From contig RSEE01000053.1 in the NCBI GenBank assembly GCA_003971905.1, forward strand, positions 124,001-188,000: a stretch of DNA of 64,000 bases, read 5' to 3'. This DNA comes from Moniliella sp. 'wahieum' (taxonomy: Eukaryota; Basidiomycota; Moniliellomycetes; Moniliellales; Moniliellaceae). Position 1 is the stretch's first letter. Every line of letters begins with the position of its first letter. Shown one piece after another: positions 10,801 to 22,931 of this stretch. The notes under the pieces were generated by a model that did no database searches, was not told where the DNA came from, and saw only the letters and a program-made list of their open reading frames with translations. Both the position numbers and the translations under genes were made by a program.

Positions 10801-13105
10801 CGCCCATCCCACCGCGAGGGGGGGGACTAAAGGAGGAACCGTACGTGTAACGGCGGCAGGCCGACCCCTGCTGTCCAGGTTGGGGTAAAGATGGGGCAGT
10901 AGGCGACAAGGTCGAGCTCGACACGCCTTCCTTGGCCTTGGTGTTCAAGCCATCAGGGTAGGTCCTTGGGACAGAAGAGGCGTCGAGGCAGATGCCGATG
11001 TGGACGCCGACAAGGTGGAGGAAAAATCGGGCGAGACCGCAGGCAGATCGAGCGCATCGTGATCGTGGCCTACCACTTCGGGCGCACGGAGCGGCACCGG
11101 GAGCGACACGCTCGGCAAGGCGCCCAGTTCCGCCTCCACATCTTGCAACAAATCCAGGTCGATCGACGGCTTGCATTCGTTCCAATCTTCCCTTTCATCT
11201 GACCGACGACCACGCAGGTGCCAGGCGGAGCCGGACGTTGTCCGCGCATGACCCGATCCCCGCCTTTCCATCGCGACCGCCGCACGCTTCTTGAGCCGTG
11301 ACACGGTTTCTCTCGCCTGGGTACTGAGTACCATCGGGTCCGACGTCTCCTCCTCGGTCCAATCCGGGAGCGTCGAGGTGACACCGCGGCCTCCTCCTCC
11401 ATCTCGCCCATCTCGTCCTCCAGTCCAAACCCGGCGCCTAGTCGCGTCCATCGCCGTTGGTCCGCTAGCCAAGACGGATCTTCGGCGGCAGCACTCACCC
11501 CAATGACCTCGGCAGGAAGACGGAAGCGGACATATTTGCCCTCTCTTATTGGCTGGACAGTGACGTCACCATCGTGCCGTCCAACATGGAGTGATCGGGA
11601 AGGACGACTGCAGGGGTTGGGCCGGAGGCAGTAAGGGCAAATGCCAGCTCGGGATCTTCAGCCAGACGATCGAGCATGGGCGTTGGGGTGGGAGATGTGC
11701 CATGGGGTGCAAGGCGCGGAGAATCGAAGGGCGAGACGAGGCCAAGGGCAGGGGCCATATGCGAGGGAAGAGGGGAAGCAAGTGGGGAAGAAGCTCTTGG
11801 TGTGCCGTGGAACGGTTCGGGGCGGAGACCAGTATCGGACTCGGTATCGGATGTGAGGGAAGCTGAATCAGATCGGTCGCTCGAGGAAGGAGGTGCTCCC
11901 AGAGCAACTTCTACCGAGCGCAATGCCTCATTTGCATCCACTGGCCCGCGTGCAGATATAGAAAGACGAACGCTCTGCGCGTGCCGGCGCCTCCGCTGGG
12001 GGAGTGGGCCGGGGAAAGATCGAGGGCATAAGGTCATACCGGTTGACACTGCAGGGAAAGAGTAGGCGAGCGACGATGCGATGATGGTGCGGGCGACAGT
12101 GAGGGCTCAGCGATCGTCGACTGGATAGCTCGGGCGATGGGTGGGGAGACAAGCCCAGGCCAGCTGGACTGAGTTGGGCGGTGTTGATTGGGGACAGTGC
12201 CGGCGAGACAGAGGCAGCTTGCTGTGGCCGCCTGGCCGACGGGGACGTGGAGGGGGAGCGGCCAAAAGAGAACTGAGCCAAACGGGACCGTTCGGCAACT
12301 GTACCACGTATTGGGCTCTGCTCAGGCCCGCCTTGTCGGGCAGACAAAGAAGACGCCCAGGTCGTCATCTGCCTGAGAATGAGAAGACGGTGTCAGTGAC
12401 ATATGCGAAGAAGAAGAGGGGAGGACACACCTCGGGTGCTTGGCGTGGAAAGGTCCAGCCGGTGAGGCCGACCGGGCGGGTAGGTGTAGGGGCGGTGACT
12501 GTAGGAAGGGCTGGTGGAGGAGGAGCAGAGACCGGGGCTGGGGTAGGCAGCCGATGCGATGCAGGTGGCATGGCGCGCCCGAGAGGCGGGGACGAGGGGG
12601 CGGAGGGAAGAGAGAGGGAAGGGGAGGGGGCAGGGGGCACAAGTGCGACGGGAGATGGTGGGCGGGGCTGGGAGGATGTGGCGGAATTGGAGGGGGCAGG
12701 GGAAATACAATGGCGGAGCGGGAGTGGGAGCGGGAGTGGGAGCGGCGATGGGGGTGGGGCGGGGGCGGGGAGAGACGCAGACGCAGATGCAGGCATGCTA
12801 GGCACCTCCAGTACGCGGGAGACGGGGAGGGCAAGGGGACGCAAGGCAGCCGCCGAGACGGAGGGGCGGAGGAGGCGAGGGAGGTGAGGGCGCCAGGGCT
12901 CAGAGTGTGGGCGCGGCGGTGGGCATCGAGGCGGGCGGCAGGAGAGGCGGGGAGGGAGGCGGGGGGGCGGAGGCGGGGGGGAGGCGGGGGGGGGGAGGCG
13001 GGGGGGGCAGAGGCGGAGGCGGTGTGGATGTGTCGCGGCCGGCGGGGACGCGGGCCGAGCGATGGCGGGGCAGAGGGCAGGACCTGGGTCGACATGGGCG
13101 GGGCA
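10800..13105 (-). CDS. Low-complexity Ser/Pro-rich protein of unknown function
   Basis: I do not recognise a family. Reading from about 13100 down, the first exon is extremely Pro/Ala/Ser-rich (MSTQVLPSAPPSLGPRPRRP, then long PPPP runs). A probable intron of about 59 nt is at 12373-12431 (GTGTGTCC...TTCTCAG on the minus strand). The second exon is Ser/Pro/Arg-rich, with RLAQFSFGRSPSTSPSARRP and several repeated SPxLSP/SPE motifs that could be phosphosites. Further down are EALRSVEVALGAPPSSS, DSASLTSDTESDTGLRPEPF, a patch TEEETSDPMVLSTQARETV, then RLKKRAAVAMERRG and KPSIDLDLLQDVEAELGALP. A stretch like SLPQPGQQGSACRRYTYGSS may be near its end around 10830. Several frame changes are present. 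Composition suggests a disordered regulatory or scaffold protein; start and end are approximate and the purine-rich + strand shadow frames are not genes. Confidence 0.5.
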
Positions 13106-13834
13106 GGGGGCAGGGGGCAGCGCAGGAGAAGGGGAAGGGGAAGAAGGGAGGTGATGGTGGTGGTGGGTGAAGCGGCGGGCAGAAGGAGGACGGTGCAACG
13201 AAGGTACGGAGCACTGCGTGAGCACGAGGGATGGTTGATGGTCAATGGCCGATGGTGCAGAGGGACGGTGATGATGCTTGGTGCATGATGCATGCTGCAT
13301 GCTGCCTGCTGCAGATGCCTCCCTGCATGCGCGCATGAGAATAATTGGCCCGCCTGGCAGCGCACAGCACAGCAGAGCGCCCCCATCGCCTCATCTCGGG
13401 CAGACACGGCCGCCCAGGTGGTTACTAAGCGTTCAAGCACCCTCCCACTCTGCCCCCCGCCTGCCCGCGAGCGACCAGCAGTCGATCAGTGACTAGTGAT
13501 CGGTGGTGGGCGGCAGCACTGGGCTGGTGCTGCGTCGTCAATAGCAGCTAGGAATGCCCGACGGATGATGCGCTGACATTGCGCAGCGCAGCGCCCCCGT
13601 AGGCGATGATCCCTGCACCCTGTCCCCCCACGGCGGCAGTGTGATGGTGACACACCCATGCCAGGGCATGCCGATCCTACCCCCAACCGAGACCTGCACG
13701 GCGCCAGTCTGTCCCCCCCTGGCTCAGCGCGCCTTCGGAGGCAGTAGGCCGCAGGCCTCCGTTGCCCAGGCACTCGTGCTGGTGAGCAGCTCTCACGGAC
13801 TCGTGGCTAGTGAGCGTGAGTCGTGAGTGCTGAG

Positions 13835-13879
13835 CCGGTGACCGGTGACCGGTGACCGGTGACCGGTGACCGGTGACCG
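13835..13879. repeat. Palindromic heptad array, unit ACCGGTG (about 6.5 copies)
   Basis: Perfect 7-nt tandem repeat. Each unit is the self-complementary hexamer ACCGGT plus one G. Same construction as many arrays further right in the window. Confidence 0.95.
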
Positions 13880-14221
13880 CCACCTGCATGCGGCGCCAAC
13901 AGCAGGGCTTGTTACATGTTACAGTTGTAACAGCGTGTAACCCCCGGCACAGCAACGCACCGCACCCCCACGTCGTATGGCATAGCACAGGTCCCGCCTT
14001 GGCCGGCAGACGACCTAGCTCAACTCCTGCTAGCTCTCGCTCGCAGCAGCCCGTCGCCATTCGGCGCGTGTGAGTCCAAGCTCGGCGATAGTGACTGCGT
14101 GCCTGAGGCAGGCCTATGCCATAGGTCTAAGACCCTATGGTCCAAGGCGTCCTAGAACCTAGGGCCCTCTAAGGCTGTGGAAATTGAATGTGACTGAGTG
14201 GGGTTCCATGGCTGGGCGCTG

Positions 14222-14270
14222 AACCGTTGAACTTCAACGTTCAGTTGAACGTTCAACAACGTTGAACAGT
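14222..14270. repeat. Clustered inverted repeats built on AACGTT
   Basis: Three AACGTT palindromes are separated by GAAC/GTTC and TTGAAC/GTTCAA half-sites, making several overlapping inverted repeats in under 50 nt. Hairpin or cruciform formation is possible. Confidence 0.8.
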
Positions 14271-15410
14271 GGCTGGGAACAATACGACCCGGACGCCCTC
14301 GACGGCCTTGGTCCGTCTTGCCTTGACCTCGCCTGTTTCGTCTTAATCAATTGTCTCCCTTTTGTCGCCTTTGAAGTTTGGAGCTTGAGCGCTTCAAGAC
14401 TCTCCGCTTCCCTCACCGATGTTCTTGTTGTTTGCCTTGTCGGGTCCGCAACAGGACGGTACGCCCTGGTACGCCCCCCACAACGTTGCCACGCCGCAAT
14501 TTTCATACACCACAGGGCCACATGCACCATGCATCATGCATCGATCACAAGTCACTAGCTAGTCATGTGACTGTCGCAAATCACACCTCCCAGCTCCGTA
14601 CTCAGTCGAAAGGCACACTTGATCGACTAGAAGCTGGATGATCGGCTTGATCGACTTGATCGACGATCGGCCGACGGGCAGGTGGATGGCGCTGCGCCAG
14701 TGCTGTGCCATGGGCGCTGGGAACATGGAGCATGCGGAAACACCTGTAGAATCTCAGTGGACCTCAATCTCAGGGCGTTATTTATTGTTGGCTTGAAGCG
14801 AGGAGCTTGAAGAGCTTGAAGCTTGAGCTGAGCAGCTCAGCCACTGCCGAGGCGCTGAGGAGCCCTTGGCTGTCCCCTGCTGCTTGCTTGCCGCATCCGA
14901 TCCCACACAACCGCCACCACCCACGCATCCGCCTTTCTTCCTTCCTTCCAAGCCCAATCAAATTTCAAACGTGAATCAAAAACGCTGGTGTTACGTAATG
15001 TGCGCCCTAAGCAGCGTCCGACGTCTCAATTGCATTCACAACCACCAACTAATACTTCAAGAAGTGCCCCCAACCATTGCTTTCCGTGTGCATGTGATCT
15101 GTGACCAACAGCACTCGAACTGGAGTTGGATGCATCCAGGGCATCCCATGCCACACACCAGCTTCACGCAGTCACTATCTTCCGCCATGCATGTGCATGT
15201 GATGGCTCTCGATAACGGCGGCGTGGTTTTAGGACCTACTGCAGTTAGCGCTTATCCTGGCTTACCGCTTACTTCTCCACAGGCCTCGATAACACCCCGC
15301 CTTTTGTTTTTTTTTTTTTGCCCCAGCAGTCCCAGCCCCCGGCTCGAACCCACGTAGCGGGTAACTCAGATGGGGGAGCAGGCAGGCCAGAAGACAACAA
15401 AGAGCAGCGC

Positions 15411-15422
15411 AAAAATGTAAAA
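15411..15422 (-). terminator. Pol III termination T-runs after tRNA-Asp
   Basis: On the minus strand, just past the tRNA 3' end, there are runs of four and five T (A-runs at 15419-15422 and 15411-15415 on +), as expected for RNA polymerase III. Confidence 0.6.
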
Positions 15423-15428
15423 GAAACC

Positions 15429-15516
15429 TCTCCGACCGGGAATCGAACCCGGGTCTCGTCCGAACGTCCGTCAACTGCATGACAGGGACGTGTCATAGCC
15501 ACTAAACTATCGGAGA
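15429..15516 (-). tRNA. tRNA-Asp (GTC) with a ~17-nt intron
   Basis: Minus-strand reading begins TCTCCGA and ends TCGGAGA, a perfect 7-bp acceptor stem. The D-arm reads TAGTTTAGTGGCTATGACA and the T-arm CCGGG-TTCGATT-CCCGG (B box). The anticodon stem CGTCC/GGACG encloses a loop starting CTGTCA, giving anticodon GTC (Asp). The loop region is 24 nt, so about 17 nt is an intron directly 3' of position 37, the standard place for nuclear tRNA introns. Total length 88 nt. Confidence 0.93.
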
Positions 15517-15839
15517 AGATTGGCATAGCACTTCATTCCCAGTCCCTGCCAAGTCAAGCGCAAAAAGTAACGAGCCGGCTGGTACATGGTAATGCGACTT
15601 CAAGGGAGACCGTCGCCGAGGTGCTGGTGACCGTTTTGGCCTAGCAGGCTATGCGTAGGGGTATATATATGATGTCCGGATGGATGGCGTGCATAAGAAA
15701 TGACATTATTGGATTGGGAAAGGAACGAGATTAACATGTGGGTCTTTAGCACACTTTCTTGTACGGAGCGAGATGGTGTCGTACCCGAGAAACACAAGAT
15801 GGATCTTGGTTATCTATATACAATGAACGACGGTGAGGG

Positions 15840-15990
15840 TGTCATACCTTGGCTGATCTCGCTCCTTTCCTGCTCTTCCGAATTCGCACCATGCCCTCTG
15901 CCCTTGCTTCTTCCCCACGAACGATTGCTACATGCCTTGAGCTAGGATTATATCTCAACTCTGGTTTCCCTCCCCTAATCCCGACTGCGG
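15840..15990 (+). repeat. Dispersed repeat, family 2, copy A
   Basis: A pyrimidine-rich block with CTCGCTCCTTTCCTG, CCATGCCCTCTGC, ATTGCTACATG and AATCCCGAC in order matches 54270-54415 on the same strand at roughly two-thirds identity by eye. It is noncoding and its element class is unknown. Confidence 0.5.
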
Positions 15991-16949
15991 CAGGGGGTAT
16001 ATAGTGGATGTGGCTTCGGCCGTAATGTACTCGGACTATACCCCAACGCTCTTCCTCCCATCTGCGAGAAGCGGATGGACGCGTTCGACGCACCCTGCAT
16101 CGTCTTCTTGTACTATGATCCTTTCAGCATGCAAGACGCTCCGGTTCCAGGCCGTCAAGGAGACCAAGTTGGTCGCCGACAGTGGCTAAGCACTGGCGCC
16201 TGTTCCGGTGGGACCCCAGTGTAGAAGCCATACTAGTACTAGTGGTTTCTTTTTGGAGTACGACTGGAATAACCCCGGTGTCGGATGGGGGACAGCTGCC
16301 GCGAATATAAGAAGTGAGTCAAGCTAGTCAAGGAAATGCTCTTTTGGGGGGGGGGCGAAAAAGGAAACGAGGGCGGGGGAAAGTGCCAGGCGTATGTGGG
16401 TTCCGGAGTGATGGGGGACCAGGAGGATTTGGAGGATCATTGCAGGGATGGAGGTGGACCACGCTCCAAGGGGCTCTTGGATGCAAATAAGGAGACCAAG
16501 GTTGCGTACAGTTAAAACACGAAGGGGCTGGGCGACACCAGTGGGACCCCGGGAGAAGAATCTCTGTATCGACTATTGGAGCAAGCAAGTAATGTGCTAA
16601 GAAGACTGAAGTAAGGAGATCATCAGGGATATGATCAAAAGAGCCTTTCAATGCCCTGTGGTCTTGACGACACGCAGGATTGCCACAATTCGAAAAAGTT
16701 GCTAGTGTGTGATAATTGGACGGAACTTACTGAGAAGAGTATATCATTGGAGAAATACGGTCCATCCCTCATGTTACGGGCTGCGTTTTTGGGTCTGAGA
16801 AGGTCTGGTCCGAGCTAAGGCCCGCCCGTTCTGCACCTGCCCAGTATATCGCCCTAGAGTCCAATCAAGTTTGATGATAATAGTTGGTTAAAACCATGTA
16901 CGCTGGCCCCAACGGCCAAGCATCCGCGCGCGACAGGAGTCGCCCCCCG

Positions 16950-17720
16950 CTCAAGTCGAAGTCAGTGGGTCTAAATGAGAGGCTACCAAGTTTCCGGTAT
17001 CTTTGCAACGACTGTCGCTCCGTCACCACTTACTCTATCTTTCTCCGTTGCGCCTATACGGTAACCAACCTCTCTCTTTGGCATGTCTTCCTTTCTACAT
17101 CCCTATTGCGTCCGTTTTCACTTTTACATCTAGCCTGCATCCCTGGTTGGGGGAGATCCTTTCCCCAGCTTCCATTCTCGTCCCTTCCCCCCTTTCCTGT
17201 CCAATTCCTGCATGTTTGCAGCCCATTGACTCAGTACAGGCAACCTCGTCTCCACTGAGCTGTCTCCTCATCCTCCAACCTCGTCCTCCAGCTTTCCATC
17301 CGCTCTTCAGTCGTGTTAGTCTTTCCTCAGCCGCGTCGAGTTCCCTTACCATCAGTTTATGCGTGAGTTCCTTTCCAGCCAAGTCGACAGCTGTCCTTGT
17401 TCAGTCTCGGATCTGGTTGCGTTTGTCCACCACTGCCTCTACCTCTCCCTAAACTCCGGGGGCTTCAGACAGGTTACTACGTCCCAGGCCGGTGCGTACG
17501 CAGCCTTTCCACACGTGCAGCCACCTCCGATTCACGCCCCAAAGCCTCTCCTCGTCCCTAGTTCCGCTCGGATCCATCAGCAACTAGCCCAAGCCCGAAA
17601 CTACCGAGTCGTCTCTCCGTCTCCGAAGGGATTATATCCTACAAACCTGGGCGAGCCCCCTGGCGGGGCCCTCCCGTGGCACCTCACGTCTGCTGTGCTC
17701 ATTTGCTTATCTGCTCACGT
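16950..17720 (+). repeat. Dispersed repeat, family 1, copy A
   Basis: Matches the reverse strand of about 52340-52960. The best part, 17460-17615 (from GGCTTCAGACAGGTTACTAC to CAAGCCCGAAACTACCG), is about 85% identical by eye to the reverse complement of 52430-52580. The upstream part shares blocks such as CTTTCCTGTCC and TCCATTCTCGTCC. There is no open reading frame typical of a transposase or reverse transcriptase. It could be a non-autonomous element or a solo terminal repeat; the ends are not defined. Confidence 0.7.
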
Positions 17721-18779
17721 TATATAAGCGAAGCCTTTCTATCTGTCCCCTCGAATCCTCTTGTGTCTTATTACACGCTCTGCAAATCGAAGAGGAGAAC
17801 AAGAAAAAGGTTCTTGTGCAACATTTCTCAGAATCATCGACAACGAGATTATCCGCCAGACTTCTTGACGCCATGCAGATTGGTTGGGCAGAGCTGTATT
17901 GGAGTTTGGATGACCATGCCACGGGACGGACGGAAAAGGGCCTGAGAAAAAGATCATCATATTCTCTTATCAGGCCTACTACTATAATCATATCACACAA
18001 GGATCTTAGGCCCAAATCCTAAAACCAACACAATGCTTTCATTGCAGTGGTCGCGCCTGCTTCCCCAGAGAGCAAGAGAGTAGAGGGCCGGTAACGTGGT
18101 ACTAGATTGAGAGGCAGGAGAAAGGGGAGGGGGCAGGCCACATGATTTAAGGCGGGCAGAGGTAAGATCTATAAGACGTAGTGCAATGTAGTAGCCGCAA
18201 GATAAGGAGAGAAGAGCCTAGGAAAGCAAAGCGTGCCGCGATGCAGTGAAGAGAGGCGGGCACTGGGTAACTTGTTGTTACCGTTTACGTAGGCTTGGGG
18301 AGTGTATCATGTGGGGGTGGAGCGGGCGGGCGCTGGATTCCTCCACTCCAATCCGTTAGCCCTTTCTCTGCGATCTCTCGGTCTGCAGGCGCGCAGAGCG
18401 CGTATCGCGCGGCAGACGTGCAAGCGTGAAGCGGGAGGCGAAGGTGCGGGCGCTGTGCGCTGCTGTGCCCGATCCCACCGTGGTTTCAACGTTGCACGTT
18501 TGCTTCCACCTGCATCTTCCTATCAATGTGCCGGCGCAGGCGCCCTGTCCAGCGCCCCAACCTGAGACGGCGCTGAACTGGTCCCAGCCGGACAGTGGCC
18601 GTGTGCGCGATGGCCGCGGCAGCCGGTTGGAACTACTGAATGGGTAGATTGCTCCTGCGATTGGATGTGCTGTTGCTGGTGCAAGCGGCTGTCTTTTCTC
18701 CTTCTCCTTCTCCGCCTCCCTCTCCTCTCTCCCAACCACCCCCCCCTCCTTCCCCCCTGGCGCCCCGCCTGCCAGCCCC

Positions 18780-21204
18780 ATGTCTGTCAACTCGCGCGGC
18801 CAGTTCTCGGCCCCCGGCAGCGTCCCGCGCGACTATGGGCTGCTGCAAGCGCCGCGGACTAGCATGATGCCCTACCCGCGCCCGGACCTGCCCGACTCGC
18901 AGCTCCAAGCGGCCGAACTGGACGAGGCGCGGCAAGCGTTGGAGCGCTACGCTCAGTCGGGCAGCGTGTACGAGCCTCAGCCGGGCTCGGAGCGTCCAGC
19001 TCGCCTGGGCCGCCCTCGTCGTACTTCCAGCACCACCGGCTCCCTCCTTGACACGTCCCGGGCCAGCAGCCGTGCGTCGTCGGTCGACCCCACCCGTGCT
19101 CGCCCGGTTGCCATGCCCGGCGCCCATCCCCATCTCCACCCTCACCACGTTGGACCTCGGCCTCGTTCCATCCTTGCTGCGAGCCCGGGAGGTTCGAGTT
19201 TTCATGGCGGTATCGCGATATGGTGCTGGGCGGCGAGCCGAACCCGCCGCCGATCGAGCAGATCCAGCAGCACTATCTCGACCAACATCTGCTCTCCTCG
19301 TCCGAAGGGCAGCGCCCGCCGTCTCTTTCAGCCTTACAAGGCCGACGCAGAAGTTTGAGTCAGCAGCGGACGGGCACACGTCCCTCTCTTGCCCGTCGTT
19401 GGTCACGTACGGGCGAGCTGGTGCCACGCCAAGCCGATGTAGCCAACGTTCGAAATCAGTTGCGCCGCTCCAGCGCTGCTCTTACCTCGAGCGATGTGGA
19501 GTCGTGGCAGGTGGGTCGAATGACTGAGTGGATTGTTAAGCCAGGCCCAAGCGCCTTCGTACGCTGCTGTGGGCTCGGCAAACCAGCCCGCGGTCAAACC
19601 CCCCTCGGTAGAGGATGATGGTGCCTCGGTAACGTCGACGGACGAATCACTGGCCCAGGCTGTGCCAGGCCCCGGGCCGGGCGGGAAGAGGCAAATACAC
19701 TGACGTGGTATACGATGCCCATCTTGGGCACCCACTTACTCGAGTTATCGCTTAGCGTGGTGACTGTCTTTGCTATTGGACACTTGGGCACAACGGGTGC
19801 GCACCTCTCCCCTTCGTTGTTACTACCAACCTGAACGATCCAACAAGATACTAACCCCCCTTTGTTTTTTTTTGTTTTTCCAGAATTGGCCGCAGCTTCG
19901 CTCGCGTCCATGACAGCCAACGTGACTGGTTTCTCGATTATTTCTGGTTTCGTCTCGGCTTTGGACTCGCTCCTGCCTGCGGCCTACAGCTCGCCCCATC
20001 CCTACACAGTAGGAATTTGGACGCAACGGATGTGTATCCTGATCGCACTGTTAATCGTACGATCACAATCACCTGGCTTTACACTGAGTCCATCTTGATT
20101 GCACTGCGGCAAGAGCCGGCGGTGGCGGCCATGGCGGCACGGTACCTGTCGGTTTTGACGTTGGCCTTACCGGCGTTTGGTGCGTTTGAGATTATGCGTC
20201 GGTACCTGCAAGCCTTGGGGCTGTTCCATGCACCAACGATTGCCGTTGGCGTCGCTTCGGCCTTCAATGTGCCCGCGCAAATTTTGCTCGTGTACGGTCC
20301 GGAAAAGGTTCGGATGGGGTTTTTGGGGGCGCCCGTGGCCAGTGTCTTGTCCTACTACCTGATGCTGGCCTTTGGTCTATTCCAGTGCTGGATTGCACCT
20401 CGTGATGCATGGCAGGGGCTGACGCGCAAGGCGTTTGATCTCAAGGCTTGGTGGACGTATGGAACCTCGGACTTTCTTCAACGATCGCCATGGCGGCAGA
20501 ATGGTGGGCATGGGAGGTGGCGAATCTCATGTCGTCGATGCTTGGCACTCAGCGCTGGCGGCCCAATCGGTGTTGCTGGTGACGTGCAGTCTGACGTACC
20601 AGCTTCCGTTGAGCGTCAGCGTGGCATCGGCAGTGCGGATTGGCAACTTGCTAGGCGCCAACCAACCGTATTGGGCCGCCCTTTCCGCCCGGATGGCCAT
20701 GTTGGCCGCCCTACTCTGCGGCCTGCTCAATTCGTCGGCCATGATTCTATTCCGGAACCAGTGGGGGTGGATGTTCTCCTCAGACCCAGAGCTGGTGGCA
20801 ATGATTGCGACCATCATGCCGTACGTAGGGGCGTTCCAGATTGCCGATGGCATCTGTGGTGTCGGCGCAGGTATTCTGCGTGGCAGTGGACGACAGAGCA
20901 AGGGCGCGGTAATCAACTTGTTTGCTTACTACGTTGTCGGTTTGCCCATTGGGGGCGCACTCATGGTCTATGCCGATTGGGGATTGCAGGGTACTGGCTC
21001 GGTTTGTCAATCGGCTTGTTGGTCGGCGCAACCGGATTCCTCGTTCTTATCTTCCGCACCGACTGGTTCAGCGAGGCGGAGGAGGTGCTGACCCGGATGG
21101 AGGAGGACGTGGCTGCAGAAGAAGAGGAATGTGCCGAGGAGGCCCTCGAAGAAGAAGCACGTTCGCTCGAACGCGACGACGAGAGGTATACGGACCGACG
21201 CTAA
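18780..21204 (+). CDS. MATE-family multidrug/toxin extrusion transporter
   Basis: Integral membrane exporter of organic cations or xenobiotics, driven by H+ or Na+. ATG 18780 starts a hydrophilic N-terminus (MSVNSRGQFSAPGSVPRDYG) of about 300 residues, Ser/Arg/Pro-rich, typical of fungal MATE proteins. The transport domain starts near 19720: PILGTHLLELSLSVVTVFAI, then after an intron at 19797-19883 (TACTAAC branch site at 19849) ELAAASLASMTANVTGFSII. Then come SALDSLLPAAYSS, RYLSVLTLALPAFGAFEIMR, YLQALGLFHAPTIAVGVASA, SVLLVTCSLTYQLPLSVSVA, SAVRIGNLLGANQPYWAALS, PYVGAFQIADGICGVGAGIL, RGSGRQSKGAVINLFAYYVV and LPIGGALMVYADWGLQG. It ends with an acidic, Arg-rich cytosolic tail (EEEECAEEALEEEARSLERD) and a stop at 21202-21204. 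One-base frame changes occur in the N-terminal part and near 20061, 20480 and 20990. About 12 helices are expected; all major MatE blocks are present. Confidence 0.93.
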
Positions 21205-21961
21205 GACCAACTTTTGGTAGCCTGCATCTCGGTTTTGCCCACTGCAAGAAGCTCTTGGCCGACAAGCTCTACTTGTTCTCGGGCTACTACTGTCCCTTGT
21301 CCAGTAGGGACGAGACACTCGCCGGGGTCCCATTCTTTTTTTTCTACAGCTGTGTTGCGTCGGTCCCGCAATCTTTATTCTCGGATTGAACGACGCGTGT
21401 GTGGGTATAGTTTCACTGAGCTACCGAGTGGACACAGGGGAGGATTTGATCACCAAATAAAGTTAGCTAGAGAGGTGGGCAAGATCTGCGGATGAGATCT
21501 TGGTATACGGTGCAAACGATTGATTAAGTGATTGATGACTTCCAGCCCTACTAATAACTACAGAGCGCTGTCGTGATAGGGCGCTGATAGAAAGAGCTGT
21601 AGGACGGCATTGATAGAAGTGTAAGAGAGGAGCCCCGAGCCGCGGCGTTCGTTCTGGGTATTAGATCGCGTATTATACAAGTGCGCGCTCAACTACGCCT
21701 CGCGCGCTGCCGCGCTTCCGCGTGTGCTTGATGCCAAAAATTCCTGCAACATATCACCGCCGATCAAGCTGTCCAGGTGGCCTTCCCGTTCTACGCTCAT
21801 CGAGCTCATCGTCGTTTCCCTCTCTTGGCAAACACCAGCTTAAAAGGCAACAGGACAACTAAGAGCCTTGTTGGCCGCAACAGCTGTAACTTTTTTTCTC
21901 TTTAATTCTCTCACATGCTCACACATCAGACTGATGTCTCAACTCTCGACGTCCAATCTTC

Positions 21962-21996
21962 AAGCTTCAAGCTTCAAGCTTCAAGCTTCAAGCTTC
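21962..21996. repeat. Palindromic heptad array, unit AAGCTTC (5 copies)
   Basis: Five perfect units of the palindrome AAGCTT plus C. Confidence 0.95.
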
Positions 21997-22931
21997 ATGC
22001 CAACCTAAGGATGGAGTGAGGGTCATGCAGATCATGTCGATCATTCAGGACAATTATGATCTCAAGGACGCATACAGGCCATGTCGGTGGCCGGCCGAAA
22101 GGTCTAATAGGATGGCACCGTCACGGTTCTGCAACCTGCACACGTGATATAGTATAGTAGGGCTGACGCCCTGACGCGCGGCACCCGACTGACGGATCAA
22201 ACTTATTAGATCAGTGGTGCTGTGTTGTAGTATGAGTATGCGAAAAGGTGTTTGGACTACTACGGAGATGAAAACATGCACACGAGAGGTAAGACTGGTA
22301 AGATGTAAGATGGATTGGATGTGCAGGAAGATGCATCACGCATCATGACACAACGAGACATGCCATCAAGCTCACCATTAGCGCCATTGGATATTGATGG
22401 CTTGGAAAGAATCGAAGGGCCAGCAGGGTATACAAAGCCCTTCGGTAGGGATGCAAAAGCATATTCTCGCTTGCAAAGGCTGCGAAACCTAATGCGATGA
22501 TCATCTTATAGTAGACTTTTTTGTCGCCACACAGTAGGACCCTTTGTGAGTGTCTTCCTGTCACTCGTGCCTGCTGGTGGAGCAGAACGCGGTACTAATT
22601 CAGTCGCGCCATGGGTGATGCGCTGATTGAGGATCGGCGAGAGCGCAGGGCAATGGACAGAGAGAAAGCGCGTCAGTAAAAAACACTGTTGGGTGGTGTT
22701 CGGTCCTGTTCAACACATTCTACAGTGCTGGTTTTGTTCCATGTTGCGCGAGAGGGCGAAGCTGGGTTGGTGGAAGCTTTGTACATACCTACACATTTTA
22801 AAACGCGTTTGAAGTGTGTATCATCATGATGAGAAGTTGCCGTGAGGTTGTGCATCATTATCTCACAAGAAACCGCACTCAGTACTCACTCCCTATACTG
22901 ACTGAGAGGCTTGGCCCTTCATGCACTTCAT

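Larger units (their letters stand above)
13106..15428. other. Intergenic region with palindromic repeats
   Basis: No supported gene. Notable content: an ACCGGTG heptad array (13835-13879), a palindromic AACGTT cluster (14222-14270), GATCGACTT units near 14640-14670, and clusters of GAGCTTGAAG-like motifs near 14800-14835. Open frames such as the one around 14866-15357 lack conserved features. Confidence 0.5.
15517..18779. other. Gene-poor region with dispersed repeats upstream of the MATE gene
   Basis: No coding gene is supported. It contains segments related to others far to the right of the window (15840-15960 and 16950-17720, listed separately). A T-rich/CT-rich leader occupies about 18690-18779 directly before the MATE start. 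A TATATATA run is at about 15662 and a GTTATATAAG motif near 17721. Confidence 0.5.

Noticed and set aside
12140-13290. Long + strand Gly/Arg-rich open frames
   Set aside because: They are antisense shadows of the Pro/Ser-rich minus-strand exon. GC-rich repeats keep several frames open, and no family features are visible.
14866-15357. 163-residue + strand frame before the tRNA
   Set aside because: Random composition, no motif, ends in the T-rich run near 15310. Looks like chance.
16880-17720. Open frames of 120-150 residues in the family 1 repeat
   Set aside because: The frames are not preserved between copies A and B and have CT-rich composition; treated as noncoding repeat.
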